Numbered from the stretch's first letter, positions 35,169 to 44,709 are shown. The stretch: 64,000 nt of DNA from Hyphomicrobium sp. (GCA_017512425.1 JAFWGI010000012.1:186001-250000), one strand, 5' to 3'. Notes: generated from the sequence alone by a model not told the origin. Program-made: numbers and translations.

Positions 35169-35933
35169 CTATTTCGACTTGTCTTGGGGAAACGCACGTT
35201 CCCAGCGATCGGGTCCAAGCCGTTCCTGCGGATTGAAGCGCGTTTTGTAGGCCATTTTGCGCGAGCCTTCGATCCAGTAGCCGAGATACAGGTTCGGCAG
35301 GCCGATCTTCTGCGAGAACATGATGTGCTCTAGGATCATGTAAGTGCCGAGGCTCGCGGCACTGTCGGCCGGATCGTAGAAGCTGTAGACCATCGAAATG
35401 CCGTCGGAGAGGCGGTCGCACAGCGCCACGGCTTTCAGCGGCCAATCGTCGAATTCGAGATGGGTCGCATCTTCGGGGCGCTCGCGATACTCGGTCAAAA
35501 ACGTGTCGATGACCGTATCCTCGACCATCATGCGGAAGTCGAGCGCACTCATGTCCGACATGCCGCCGTCGCCGTGGCGCGCATCGATATAGGTGCGGAA
35601 CAGGCGATATTGCTCGTCAGTCGGCACGGGTGGCATGCGGCGCGCAACAAGGCGCGAATTACGTTGAAGCACGCGCTTCATCGAACGGTCGGGCGTAAAT
35701 TCGTTTGTCAGCACGCGCACCGAGACGCAGGCTTGGCATCCTTCACAATACGGCACGTAGGCGATGTTCTGGCTGCGCCGGAAACCTGTCGTAAGCAAAC
35801 GGTCGATGAGTTCGAGCGGCTTGTCGTGCGAGAGATGCGTGAAGAGCTTGCGCTCCAGCCGTCCCGGCAGATACGGACACGGTTGCGGCGCAGTAACGTA
35901 GAACTCGGGAAACCGCTTCTGTTGTTCCGTCAT
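35169..35933 (-). CDS. bpt: Aspartate/glutamate leucyltransferase (leucyl-tRNA-protein transferase)
   Basis: The 254-residue Bpt attaches leucine to N-terminal Asp or Glu of proteins, feeding the N-degron path to ClpAP. The ATE-like fold is marked by PCPYLPGRLERKLFT, the cysteine cluster YVPYCEGCQACVSVR, FTPDRSMKRVLQRN, YIDARHGDGGMSDMS, and YLGYWIEGSRKMAYK. The tail ends in PQERLGPDRWE. It is complete and upstream of the VOC gene on the same strand. Confidence 0.95.
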   Translation of the reverse strand: MTEQQKRFPEFYVTAPQPCPYLPGRLERKLFTHLSHDKPLELIDRLLTTGFRRSQNIAYVPYCEGCQACVSVRVLTNEFTPDRSMKRVLQRNSRLVARRMPPVPTDEQYRLFRTYIDARHGDGGMSDMSALDFRMMVEDTVIDTFLTEYRERPEDATHLEFDDWPLKAVALCDRLSDGISMVYSFYDPADSAASLGTYMILEHIMFSQKIGLPNLYLGYWIEGSRKMAYKTRFNPQERLGPDRWERAFPQDKSK

Positions 35934-36236
35934 CCGGTTGCGCCTCTAAGAGCGTTGCTGGCGCTCATCGCAATCATAGTGGCAGCGAAGCCTTGCGATC
36001 AAGTGACCCGGCGGCAGGAATAGAACCCATTGGTGAAGGTTTCCCAAGTTTCGCGGCGGCGTTGCTTGTTAGATGTGGCGGGCGGTGCGCGGAGACAAGA
36101 CTGCTGCGCCGGCGACGCGACGCGACGCGCGGCGCTGGCGGTGTCTCTGGCGCTGCAACTTACGTTGGATGCGCGCGCCAACAGCCATACAGATCCGTAA
36201 GGCTCCGCATGCGAGATCGACTGATACGGCCAGCTT
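35934..36236. other. Intergenic region between bpt and a small membrane gene
   Basis: No gene or clear control signal was seen in these 303 bases. Frames on both strands are Arg/Cys-rich and lack ribosome-binding sites, consistent with non-coding GC-rich sequence. The bpt promoter should lie at the left end. Confidence 0.4.
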
Positions 36237-36476
36237 TCAGTGTTGCGCGGCCTGCGCGATCGTCTCTGAGGCAGAGCTTCGCGCAGCCGATTCGGCCTCG
36301 GCTTTACTCGCCGCCACATACAATACGCATGCGGCTGCGATGCCCAATCCCACGAACAGGATCCAGAGCGCCATCCGCTTGACCAACCAACCCGCCGTAA
36401 CCGTCGCCGATACGGTGGCAGCGTGTCCCAGCGTCTGTGCTGAATTCTCAGACGAAGACAATTCCAATGACTGCAT
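36237..36476 (-). CDS. Possible small single-pass membrane protein
   Basis: A 79-residue frame with one hydrophobic helix at about residues 34-55 (LVKRMALWILFVGLGIAAAC in part), preceded by Lys and Arg, and a C-terminal Ala/Glu/Ser-rich helix. GAGGGG (complement) precedes the ATG by about four bases. The membrane-shaped composition favours a real gene, but it is isolated between two non-coding stretches and matches no family I know. Confidence 0.5.
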   Translation of the reverse strand: MQSLELSSSENSAQTLGHAATVSATVTAGWLVKRMALWILFVGLGIAAACVLYVAASKAEAESAARSSASETIAQAAQH

Positions 36477-36872
36477 AGGCCCCTCAGGCGGCGCTCATCT
36501 GATTCTCGCCGACGCGCCCATTGCAGCGATTTCTTTGGCAGCGGCAAGAGCGCGGGACGGCGGCGATCTGAATTTCGAATCGGATGTGGCGTCGGCGCAG
36601 CGCTCGGCGGTGCCAAAAAGGGCGGCGGGAAGAAAGAGCGCCGGGCGAATGTCCTAAAAATCGATGCCAGAAAGCAACATCCAGCGAGGGAAGTCTTCCT
36701 GGCTATTATATTGGCAGGGAGTGCGACAGCCTGGTTCTTGAGCAATTAACGGAATGTGCATACTCTGGTTTCACGATCAAGCGTCATAACAACCATTCAC
36801 TGAGGAACCGTCCAGGGAAAGTCCGGATCGCTCGCCGAGCGGTCTTAACGCCTACTTCCTTGGGGGTGTCTT
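36477..36872. other. Intergenic region, no feature recognised
   Basis: These 396 bases include a patch of lower GC (about 36640-36830). I see no gene with a ribosome-binding site, no tRNA and no intrinsic terminator. The plus-strand gene at 36873 is probably transcribed from here. Confidence 0.4.
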
Positions 36873-37079
36873 ATGATTGAACTGGTTTTCGCAGTTTGCA
36901 TGATCGACCAACCGTCCCGGTGCAAGGACGTACACCTGAACTTCGAATCTGAGACTGTTTCCCAGCAACAGTGCTTCATGAACGGGCAATTCGCGATGGC
37001 GCAGTGGGCCGGCGAAAATCCGAACTGGACGATCAAAAATTGGCATTGCGGCATCGCCGGTCAGGTCGCCAAGATCTGA
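36873..37079 (+). CDS. Small Cys/Trp-rich protein, conserved type in Rhizobiales
   Basis: A 68-residue protein with three cysteines (AVCMIDQPSRCKDV and QQQCFM), a fourth in WHCG, and an aromatic core AQWAGENPNWTIKNWHC. The N-terminus is weakly hydrophobic. Small proteins of this pattern (C-x-P-x-x-C, then W-x-x-x-NP-x-W-x-x-x-x-W-x-C) are, to my recollection, common as hypothetical genes in Hyphomicrobiales. ATG 36873 follows a GGGGG stretch by seven bases. No function is assigned. Confidence 0.72.
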   Translation: MIELVFAVCMIDQPSRCKDVHLNFESETVSQQQCFMNGQFAMAQWAGENPNWTIKNWHCGIAGQVAKI

Positions 37080-37203
37080 GTGTGACGCTGTTCTCTGTTT
37101 GTCTGGCGACTGCGCGGATTGTATTGCGTCCTACCCCGCCCCCGCATTGACATAGGGGTGCGGTTGCTCTCTTTGGCGGCTCCGACCGTCACCGAGGTCC
37201 GCC

Positions 37204-38505
37204 ATGTCCCAGCCAACAGACCAGTCTGCAGAGCAGAAGTTCGCGACGCTTGCCGTGCATGCGGGCGCAGCGCCCGACCCGACCACCGGCGCCCGTGCGA
37301 CGCCGATTTATCAAACGACGTCGTTTGTCTTCAATGACAGCGATCACGCAGCGCAGCTCTTTGCGCTCGAAGCCTTCGGCAACATTTACACGCGGATTAA
37401 TAATCCGACGCAGTCAGTGCTTGAAGCGCGGATCGCGGCGCTCGAAGGCGGCACAGCTGCGCTGGCCGTCGCGTCGGGTCACGCCGCGCAATTTTTGACA
37501 TTCCATACGTTGTTGGAACCCGGTGACGAATTTGTAGCGGCGCGCCAGCTGTATGGCGGCTCGGTCAATCAGTTCAACCACGGCTTTAAGAAGTTCAACT
37601 GGAATGTGGTTTGGGCCGACGGCACCGATCCCGGTTCATTCGAGCGCGCGATCACGCCAAAAACGCGCGCGATCTTTTGTGAGAGCATCGCCAATCCAGG
37701 CGGCGTCATCGTCGATTTGCCGGCGATTTCTGCCATCGCGCGCAAAGCCGGCGTGCCGTTGATCGTCGACAATACGCTCGCCTCACCCTACCTCTGTCGT
37801 CCGAAAGACTTTGGCGCGGACATCGTGCTGCACAGCCTGACCAAGTTTATCGGCGGCCACGGCAATTCGATTGGCGGCGTTATCGTCGATTGCGGCACGT
37901 ACGATTGGAATGCGAGCAAATTCCGCTACAAAACACTCGTCGAGCCGAGCGCTTCGTACAATGGCATCGTGCTCGCCAATGCCTTCGGGCCGATGGCCTT
38001 CGCGATCGCCTGTCGCGTGATGGGCCTGCGCGACCTCGGGCCTGCGATCTCGCCAATCAACGCTTTCTTGCTTTTGACCGGATGCGAAACGCTGGCGCTG
38101 CGTATGCAGCGGCAATCCGACAACGCGCGCGCGGTCGCGACGTACCTTGAAAAGCACTCCAAGGTGGCATGGGTCAATTACGCAGGGCTGCCGTCCAACG
38201 CCTGCTACGCTTTGCATCAAAAAATATGTCCACGCGGTGCCGGAGCGGTCTTTACGCTCGGCCTCAACGGCGGCTATGAGGCTGGCGTAAAATTGGTTTC
38301 GACGTTGAAGCTGTTCAGCCACCTGGCGAACATCGGCGACACGCGCAGCCTCGTGATCCACCCCGCATCGACGACGCACCGGCAATTGACGGATGCCGAG
38401 CGAACCGCGGCAGGCGCAGGTCCCGAGGTTGTACGATTGTCGATCGGCATCGAAGATGAAGCCGATATTATTGCCGATCTCGATCAGGCATTGAGCGCAC
38501 TTTAA
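37204..38505 (+). CDS. metY: O-acetylhomoserine aminocarboxypropyltransferase (sulfhydrylase)
   Basis: A 433-residue Cys/Met-metabolism PLP enzyme that makes homocysteine (or methionine) from O-acetylhomoserine and sulfide. Motifs are TLAVHAGAAPDPTTGARATPIYQTTSF in parts, IYTRINNPT, ESIANPGG, and the PLP Lys214 in HSLTKFIGGHGNSIGG. The C-terminus has HPASTTHRQL and VRLSIGIED. Length and the insertion after NPT fit the MetY branch rather than MetB/MetC. No SAM-II riboswitch was recognised upstream. Confidence 0.94.
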   Translation: MSQPTDQSAEQKFATLAVHAGAAPDPTTGARATPIYQTTSFVFNDSDHAAQLFALEAFGNIYTRINNPTQSVLEARIAALEGGTAALAVASGHAAQFLTFHTLLEPGDEFVAARQLYGGSVNQFNHGFKKFNWNVVWADGTDPGSFERAITPKTRAIFCESIANPGGVIVDLPAISAIARKAGVPLIVDNTLASPYLCRPKDFGADIVLHSLTKFIGGHGNSIGGVIVDCGTYDWNASKFRYKTLVEPSASYNGIVLANAFGPMAFAIACRVMGLRDLGPAISPINAFLLLTGCETLALRMQRQSDNARAVATYLEKHSKVAWVNYAGLPSNACYALHQKICPRGAGAVFTLGLNGGYEAGVKLVSTLKLFSHLANIGDTRSLVIHPASTTHRQLTDAERTAAGAGPEVVRLSIGIEDEADIIADLDQALSAL

Positions 38506-38534
38506 AACGCATACCCGCTTCGGAGAGGCTACGC

Positions 38535-38858
38535 ATGAAGCATCAACTCGTACTGCAATTCCAGGGCGACGACCCCGATACACTGGAGAAGGTGATTGCG
38601 CTGGAAGACCAGTTGATCGAAACGCTGGCCGCTTCGACGGGCGCTGAAGTCGACGGCCATGAACCGGGCGACGGCGTTATCAATCTCACGCTTCTTACGA
38701 AGAATGCCGCCAAGCTCTGGGAAAAGATCGAGCCGCTGGTCGAGGAAGCCGCGTCCGATGATCTCGAAATCAATGCCGTCGCATTCCGCCCGCTCGACGG
38801 CGACGAATTCACGGTGCTGTGGCCGACCGACTTCGACGGCGAATTCGAGGTGACGTGA
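38535..38858 (+). CDS. Acidic protein of unknown function
   Basis: A 107-residue, strongly acidic, soluble protein (MKHQLVLQFQGDD start, FTVLWPTDFDGEFEVT end). The pattern of alternating strands and two helices suggests a small alpha/beta fold. The ATG follows GGAGAGG by eight bases, and it starts 29 bases after metY, so it may share its transcript. It converges with phaC across a strong hairpin. No family recognised. Confidence 0.78.
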   Translation: MKHQLVLQFQGDDPDTLEKVIALEDQLIETLAASTGAEVDGHEPGDGVINLTLLTKNAAKLWEKIEPLVEEAASDDLEINAVAFRPLDGDEFTVLWPTDFDGEFEVT

Positions 38859-38880
38859 CCGCGCGCAATTCCGCGCGGTC
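38857..38880. terminator. Hairpin between convergent genes
   Basis: A perfect 9-base stem, GACCGCGCG / CGCGCGGTC, encloses CAATTC between the ends of the acidic-protein gene (plus) and phaC (minus). It could end transcription from both sides. No T-run follows on either strand. Confidence 0.5.
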
Positions 38881-38889
38881 TCGCAAGTG

Positions 38890-40698
38890 CTATCGCGCTT
38901 TGACGAACGACCCCGGCGCGTCCTCTATAACGCCGAGTTGTTGGCCCGGCACGCGCGGAATGGTCCAACCGCCCGATTGCTTTTCAAGCCATTTGATCCA
39001 ATAGGGCCACCACGATCCCGGGTGCTCGGTCGCGGAATTGATCCAATCTTCGAGCGCGGGTTCCCGCTTGCCGTCGGTCCAATACTGATACTTGACCTTG
39101 TCCGGCGGATTGACGACGCCCGCGATGTGCCCCGATCCGGCCAGTACGAATTCGACCGGCCCTGAAAACATCAGCGATCCGCGATAGACGGACGCTGCCG
39201 GCGCGATGTGGTCTTCGCGTGTCGCAACTGAGAACACAGGCAGCTTGATCTGACCGAGATCGAGCTTCGTCTGCGCGACCGACATCTCGCCTTTTGCGAG
39301 CCTGTTCTCGTTGTAGAATTCGCGCAGGTAGAACTTGTGATTGGCGGCCGCCATGCGCGTCGAGTCCTGGTTCCAGAACAGGAGGTCGAACGGGAACGGC
39401 TTTTTTCCGAGCATGTAATTATTGATGACATACGGCCAGATCAAATCACGCGGCCGCATCATGTTGAACACGTTCGCCATGCGCGAGCCGTCGAGGAATC
39501 CGCGCTCTGTCATGAGGGCGTCGAGGCTGTCGAGCTGATTATCTTCTGTAAAGAGTAGTAAGTCGCCGGCCAGCGAAAAATCGACTTGCGTCGTCAGCAG
39601 CGTGCACGAATGGAATAGCTGCTCGCCGCGCTGGGCCAGATACGCAAGTCCCGTCGAAAGGGCCGTGCCGCCGACACAGTACCCAAGGACGTTGATCTCT
39701 TCGAGGTTCGTTTCGCGGCGCACCGCCTCTGCGGCCTGGAGAATGCCTTCGAGGATGTAGTCTTCGAAGGTTTTGTCGGCGAGGCTCTCGTCCGGGTTGA
39801 CCCATGAGACGACGAACACGGTGAAGCCTTGATCGACGACGTATTTGATGAAGCTTTTTTGCGCCGTCAGATCGAGGATGTAATATTTGTTGATCCACGG
39901 CGGGATCATCATGATCGGCCGTTCGCGCACCTTATCGGTCGTCGGCGAGAACTGAATGAGCTGCAGCAGATCGTTTTGGAAGACGACCTTGCCGGGCGTC
40001 GTCGCGAGATTGCGGCCGAGTTCGAAGGCGGTCGAATCGGTCTGGCTGATCTTCATCAGATCCTTCGACCGGTTCATATCTTCGGCCAGCATCGAGACGC
40101 CGTTGACCAGGTTGCGGGCGTTCGACTTGAACGTCTCGCGCAACACCTCAGGGTTCGTGGCCATGAAGTTGGATGGCGAATAGGCGCTGGTCATCTGGCG
40201 GAGATAGAATTCCGCGCGGTGGCGCTCACGCTCGGACATGCCGGGCGTGTTCTTCAATTGGTCCTCGGCCCACTGGCAGGCGAGCAGGTAGGCCTGCTTA
40301 AAAAAATTGAAGAATGGATTGTGCGTCCATTCCGGATCTTTGAACCGGTTGTCGTTGGTCGCCGGTTCGATCAGAGGCGCGACGGGCATACCCATCATGC
40401 GCATCAGCACATTGTTCCAGAGCGCTCCGAACTGCGCGACGAAGTGCGACTGCGCTTCCGCCAGACGGACGGGATCGGAAAGCCACTGCCGGGCAAGGGC
40501 GGTGAGGGTGTCGGACGCTGCCGATAGCTCGCTCGCCATCGAGTAGGGTCCGCCCTTTGAATCCGGCCTGTCGGCCAAGCGGGATAGCGCCTCGCCGCCC
40601 TTTTCGAAGACTTTGAGGATGTTGGCCGCAAACTCTTCCGGGTTGGAGATCAGATAATTTGAGAACGGGGAAGGCGCCTCAGGTTTTTCCTGCTGCAT
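38890..40698 (-). CDS. phaC: Class I poly(3-hydroxyalkanoate) synthase
   Basis: A 602-residue PHA polymerase that joins 3-hydroxyacyl-CoA into storage granules. The lipase-like box GYCVGGT places the catalytic nucleophile at Cys341, with Asp496 in TREDHIAP and His524 in GSGHIAG, completing the triad. Family landmarks are IPPWINKYYILDL, VSWVNPDESLADKTFEDY and FNMMRPRDLIWPY. Length fits class I (a single subunit). No phaA, phaB or phasin gene is in the window. It is divergent from the aminotransferase gene. Confidence 0.96.
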   Translation of the reverse strand: MQQEKPEAPSPFSNYLISNPEEFAANILKVFEKGGEALSRLADRPDSKGGPYSMASELSAASDTLTALARQWLSDPVRLAEAQSHFVAQFGALWNNVLMRMMGMPVAPLIEPATNDNRFKDPEWTHNPFFNFFKQAYLLACQWAEDQLKNTPGMSERERHRAEFYLRQMTSAYSPSNFMATNPEVLRETFKSNARNLVNGVSMLAEDMNRSKDLMKISQTDSTAFELGRNLATTPGKVVFQNDLLQLIQFSPTTDKVRERPIMMIPPWINKYYILDLTAQKSFIKYVVDQGFTVFVVSWVNPDESLADKTFEDYILEGILQAAEAVRRETNLEEINVLGYCVGGTALSTGLAYLAQRGEQLFHSCTLLTTQVDFSLAGDLLLFTEDNQLDSLDALMTERGFLDGSRMANVFNMMRPRDLIWPYVINNYMLGKKPFPFDLLFWNQDSTRMAAANHKFYLREFYNENRLAKGEMSVAQTKLDLGQIKLPVFSVATREDHIAPAASVYRGSLMFSGPVEFVLAGSGHIAGVVNPPDKVKYQYWTDGKREPALEDWINSATEHPGSWWPYWIKWLEKQSGGWTIPRVPGQQLGVIEDAPGSFVKAR

Positions 40699-41015
40699 TC
40701 TTGGATTCGCCTCACTTTTTTAAGCATCGGCGGGCAAAACCGGCCGAGTCGCGCGCCAGCCGCTCCCACGACCGTTTCACGCACTGAAAGACTGCTCCCG
40801 CCGGGCCTCGATATCAAGCCGAATCGCGTAAGCCATTGGGCGTAGACGGACGTTGTGCATGCGCTGCTGCGACACGAAGAGATACACTGGACGCGCCTCC
40901 GTCCGGGCGCGTAAAGAGGGCGGCGGGCACCCGCATACGGTCGCGGTTAATGCGCGCCCCTTCCGTTAGGCGTCCTGCCTAACAGACAATTACGACACCA
41001 TCGAGAGCCACGGAT
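40699..41015. other. Divergent intergenic region between phaC and the aminotransferase
   Basis: The 317 bases hold promoters for both flanking genes. The one clear structure is the palindrome GTTAGGC-GTCCT-GCCTAAC (40965-40983), 33 bases before the TTG start of the aminotransferase; it could be an operator or a leader hairpin. No gene is evident. Confidence 0.45.
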
Positions 41016-42245
41016 TTGACTGAAGAATTTCACCGCATCAAGCGCTTGCCGCCTTATGTCTTCGCCGAGGTCAACCGGCTGAAGGCGGCAGCGCGTGCGC
41101 GCGGGGCCGACATTATCGACCTCGGCATGGGCAATCCGGATATGCCGACGCCGCGGCACATCGTCGACAAGCTCATAGAGACGATCAATAAGCCGCGAAC
41201 CCATCGCTACTCTGCGTCGAAGGGCATACCCGGTCTGCGCCGGGCGCAGGCCGCCTACTATGAGCGCCGCTTCGGCGTTAAACTCGATCCCGAGACCGAG
41301 GTCGTCGCAACGCTCGGTTCCAAGGAAGGCTTCGCCAACATGGCGCAGGCGATTTGCTCGCCGGGCGACGTGATCCTTGTGCCGAACCCGACCTATCCGA
41401 TCCATGCCTTCGGATTCATCATCGCTGGCGCAACGATCCGGCAAATCCCAGCGAGCTGCGGCGACGATTATTTCCGTGCCGTCGAGCACGCGGTGAAGCA
41501 CTCGATCCCGAAGCCGCTTTCGGTCGTCATTTCGTTCCCGTCGAACCCGACCGCGATCGTCGCCGATCTCGACTTCTACAAAGCTGCCGTTGCCCAGGCG
41601 AAAAAGCTTGGCATCTATATTCTGTCTGACATCGCGTACGCCGAGCTTTACTTCGACGGCAAGCCGCCGCCATCGATCCTGCAGGTCGAAGGCGCGAAGG
41701 ACATCGCGGTCGAGTTCACGTCGCTGTCGAAGACGTACAATATGCCGGGCTGGCGTATGGGGTTCGCGGTCGGCAATGAACGACTGATCGGTGCGCTCGC
41801 GCGCGTGAAGTCTTATCTCGATTACGGTGCTTTTACGCCGATCCAGGTCGCGGCCGCTGCCGCTTTAAACGGTCCGCAGGACTGCGTCGATGAAATCCGC
41901 GCGCTCTACAAGAGCCGCCGCGACATCCTCGTCGACAGCTTTGATCGCGCCGGTTTTCATATTCCATCGCCGCCGGCAACGATGTTTGCATGGGCGCCTG
42001 TGCCCGAGCCGTTCAAAGCGCTCGGCTCCGTCGAGTTCTCAAAGTTGCTGATCGAGAAAGCCGACGTTGCGGTCTCGCCAGGCGTCGGCTTCGGCGAACA
42101 TGGCGAAGGCTATATTCGCGTGGCGCTTGTGGAGAACGAGCAACGCATTCGCCAAGCGGCGCGCTCGATCAAGAAGCTCTTTTCCGAGTATACCGGCGTG
42201 CCTATGGCGCCGGAAACGCCCACCTCATCTCACGCCAGTCAGTAG
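41016..42245 (+). CDS. Class I/II aminotransferase (AlaC-like)
   Basis: A 409-residue fold-type I PLP aminotransferase. It shows IDLGMGNPDMPTP, HRYSASKGIPGLR, VPNPTYPIHAF, SFPSNPTA, SDIAYAELYFDG and the PLP-binding Lys239 in SLSKTYNMPGWRMGF, ending with RVALVENEQRI. The sequence is closest to the AlaC group (glutamate-pyruvate type) in overall motif form; LL-diaminopimelate aminotransferase is a related alternative. Translation begins at TTG 41016, the only in-frame start matching the family N-terminus. hom follows 12 bases later, suggesting an amino-acid operon. Confidence 0.9.
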   Translation: MTEEFHRIKRLPPYVFAEVNRLKAAARARGADIIDLGMGNPDMPTPRHIVDKLIETINKPRTHRYSASKGIPGLRRAQAAYYERRFGVKLDPETEVVATLGSKEGFANMAQAICSPGDVILVPNPTYPIHAFGFIIAGATIRQIPASCGDDYFRAVEHAVKHSIPKPLSVVISFPSNPTAIVADLDFYKAAVAQAKKLGIYILSDIAYAELYFDGKPPPSILQVEGAKDIAVEFTSLSKTYNMPGWRMGFAVGNERLIGALARVKSYLDYGAFTPIQVAAAAALNGPQDCVDEIRALYKSRRDILVDSFDRAGFHIPSPPATMFAWAPVPEPFKALGSVEFSKLLIEKADVAVSPGVGFGEHGEGYIRVALVENEQRIRQAARSIKKLFSEYTGVPMAPETPTSSHASQ

Positions 42246-42257
42246 TCAGATCGCACA

Positions 42258-43586
42258 ATGTCACAGCCTCTCACACTCGGAATTGCCGGACTCGGCACGG
42301 TTGGCGGCGGCCTTCTCGACTTGTTGCGCGCCAATCGCGCGCACATGGAGGGCATCGTCGGACGCGAGATTAAGGTGACGGGCGTATCGGCACGCTCGAA
42401 GTCGAAAGCGCGTCGCGATTCCTTGACGGATTATCCCTGGTTCGACGATCCCGTCGAACTTGCCAGAGACCCATCGAACAACGTCTTCGTCGAATTGATC
42501 GGCGGCGACACCGGCGTCGCGAGAACGGCTGTTGAAGCGGCTTTGAATGCGAAGAAGCACGTCGTCACCGCCAACAAGGCGTTGATTGCGACGCACGGCG
42601 TCGAACTTGCGCGCCTAGCTGAAAAGAACGGCGTCGCCCTCTATTTCGAAGCGGCCGTTGCGGGCGCGATCCCGGTCATCAAGACGTTGCGCGAAGCGCT
42701 CGCTGCCAATCGCATCAAGCGCGTCTACGGCATTCTCAACGGCACCTGCAATTTCATTCTGACCCAGATGCAGAATGAAAAGCGGCCGTTTGCCGATGTC
42801 TTGAAGGAAGCGCAGGATCTCGGCTACGCCGAGGCCGACCCGACGTTCGACATCGGCGGCTTCGATACGGCGCATAAGCTCGCTATTCTGACGAGCCTTG
42901 CGTTCGGCACTAAGGTCGCGCTCGACCAAATTCACGTCGAAGGTATTCAGTCGATCACGCAGGCCGACATCGAAGCGACCGACAGCCTTGGATACCGGAT
43001 AAAGCTGCTCGGCGTCGCGCACGAAACCGAGAGCGGCATCGAAGCGCGCGTTTCGCCTGCACTGGTCTATAAAGATTCAGCGATTGCTGAAGTCTCAGGC
43101 GTCACCAACGCTGTCGCGATCGACGGCGATTACGCGGGTAACATTCTGCTTGTCGGCGCAGGAGCTGGCGCAAAGCCGACGGCGTCGGCGGTCGCAAGCG
43201 ATATCATCGACATCGGCTTCGGCTTCATCATGCCGCCGTTCGTCACTCCAAGTGCGCAGTTGAAGACCCACAAACGCGCCAAACTCGATTCACATTACGG
43301 GTCTTATTATGTGCGGCTCGCGCTGCACGATAAGCCAGGTGCGATGGCGGCGATCGCCAAGCGCATGGGCGATCGCGACATCTCGCTCGAGAGCATCGTT
43401 CAGCATCGTGCCGTCGTGCCGCCGACAGCCGGCAAGGCCATTGCACCAACGCCACAATCGCCCGCATCCGTCATCATCATCACCCACGAGACGACCGAAG
43501 AAGCCATGCGCAAAGCCCTCGAGACCATCGAGAAGGACGGCAAGGTGACCGAGCGTCCGCAAATGATCCGCATCGAAGAACTTTAA
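42258..43586 (+). CDS. hom: Homoserine dehydrogenase
   Basis: A 442-residue enzyme reducing aspartate semialdehyde to homoserine for threonine and methionine. The NAD(P) motif is GIAGLGTVGGG near residue 8. Catalytic-domain landmarks are NKALIATHG, AVAGAIPVIKTLREAL, GILNGTCNFILTQM and DPTFDIGGFDTAHKLAIL. A C-terminal ACT domain (from LALHDKPGAMAAIAKRM) implies feedback control by threonine. It lies between the aminotransferase and glpX, the usual Rhizobiales order, and supplies the homoserine used upstream of MetY. Confidence 0.96.
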   Translation: MSQPLTLGIAGLGTVGGGLLDLLRANRAHMEGIVGREIKVTGVSARSKSKARRDSLTDYPWFDDPVELARDPSNNVFVELIGGDTGVARTAVEAALNAKKHVVTANKALIATHGVELARLAEKNGVALYFEAAVAGAIPVIKTLREALAANRIKRVYGILNGTCNFILTQMQNEKRPFADVLKEAQDLGYAEADPTFDIGGFDTAHKLAILTSLAFGTKVALDQIHVEGIQSITQADIEATDSLGYRIKLLGVAHETESGIEARVSPALVYKDSAIAEVSGVTNAVAIDGDYAGNILLVGAGAGAKPTASAVASDIIDIGFGFIMPPFVTPSAQLKTHKRAKLDSHYGSYYVRLALHDKPGAMAAIAKRMGDRDISLESIVQHRAVVPPTAGKAIAPTPQSPASVIIITHETTEEAMRKALETIEKDGKVTERPQMIRIEEL

Positions 43587-43631
43587 ACTCACGAACCGAG
43601 GGAGCCGCGCCGCAGCGCCGGTCGAAAACGT

Positions 43632-44645
43632 ATGAGCAAAGAACCAACGAACGGCGCAACGGCAAATGGCCAGTCGGGTGGCCTTGAGCGTGTGCTGGTT
43701 CTCGAAGTCGCGCGCGTCACAGAGGCCGCGGCCATCGCTGCAGCGCGTTTGCGCGGACGCGGCAACGAGAAAGCGGCCGACAAAGCCGCTGTCGATGCGA
43801 TGCGCCGCGAGCTCGGCCGCGTTTCGATAACGGGTACTGTCGTCATCGGCGAAGGCGAAATGGATGAAGCGCCGATGCTCTACATCGGCGAAAAAGTCGG
43901 CACTGGCAATGGACCGGACGTCGATATCGCGGTCGATCCGCTCGAAGGCACGACGATCTGCGCAAAGAACATGCCGAACGCGCTCGCCGTCCTCGCGATC
44001 TCGGAGAGCGGTGGCTTGCTGCACGCGCCGGACATGTACATGAACAAGATCGCGATTGGACCGGGGTATCCCGACGGCATCGTCGATCTCGACGCCTCGC
44101 CCGCCGATAACTTGCACGCACTCGCCAAAGCCAAGGGCGTGCCGATCAACGAAATCATGGCGTGCATTCTCGATCGTCCGCGCCACGCCGAATTGATCAA
44201 GGCCGTGCGCGAAACCGGTGCTGGCGTGCAGTTGATCCCGGACGGCGACATCGCCGGCGTGATCTGGACGACAGACTCAGCCGAAACCGGCATCGACATT
44301 TACATGGGCTCCGGCGGCGCGCCGGAAGGCGTGCTTGCAGCGGCAGCACTCCGTTGCATCGGCGGTCAAATACAGGGCCGCTTGATGCCGATGAAAGACG
44401 AAGAACGCATCCGCGCCGAGAAGATGGGCATCAAGGACATCACAAAGAAGTTCAAACTCGAAGACATGGCGTCAGGCGATGTTGTGTTCTCGGCAACCGG
44501 CGTGACCGACGGATCGTTGCTGGACGGCGTCCGGTTCCGCGGTGATTTCGCGGAAACCGAAACAGTCGTGATGCGCTCGAAGTCGGGCACGGTCCGCCGC
44601 ATCAAGACGAATTTCCGTAACATCGGCGCGCGCTTTATCGGGTAA
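43632..44645 (+). CDS. glpX: Class II fructose-1,6-bisphosphatase
   Basis: The 337-residue GlpX-type phosphatase makes fructose 6-phosphate in gluconeogenesis (and can act in the Calvin or serine-cycle context). Metal and substrate motifs are VVIGEGEMDEAPML, DIAVDPLEGTT, MYMNKIAIGPG and MGSGGAPEGVLAAAAL. It shows the class II insertion pattern and the alphaproteobacterial GGLERVLVLEVARVTE N-terminus. Downstream is a hairpin and then recA. Confidence 0.95.
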   Translation: MSKEPTNGATANGQSGGLERVLVLEVARVTEAAAIAAARLRGRGNEKAADKAAVDAMRRELGRVSITGTVVIGEGEMDEAPMLYIGEKVGTGNGPDVDIAVDPLEGTTICAKNMPNALAVLAISESGGLLHAPDMYMNKIAIGPGYPDGIVDLDASPADNLHALAKAKGVPINEIMACILDRPRHAELIKAVRETGAGVQLIPDGDIAGVIWTTDSAETGIDIYMGSGGAPEGVLAAAALRCIGGQIQGRLMPMKDEERIRAEKMGIKDITKKFKLEDMASGDVVFSATGVTDGSLLDGVRFRGDFAETETVVMRSKSGTVRRIKTNFRNIGARFIG

Positions 44646-44660
44646 CGCGATTGATCGAGG

Positions 44661-44687
44661 TCGACCGCCGCGCAAATCGGCGGTCGA
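44661..44687. terminator. Perfect hairpin between glpX and recA
   Basis: A 10-base stem, TCGACCGCCG / CGGCGGTCGA, encloses CGCAAAT, fifteen bases after the glpX stop. There is no T-run, so if it terminates glpX transcription it is not a textbook intrinsic terminator. Confidence 0.5.
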
Positions 44688-44709
44688 TGAGCGGGAGAAC
44701 AAAACGTGA

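Noticed and set aside
35999..36745. 248-codon minus-strand frame near bpt
   Set aside because: It is Arg/Ser/Trp-rich, has no ribosome site, and overlaps a more protein-like small membrane gene in another frame.
37080..37203. SAM-II riboswitch upstream of metY
   Set aside because: These elements often precede met genes in alphaproteobacteria, but I could not find the conserved pseudoknot segments here.
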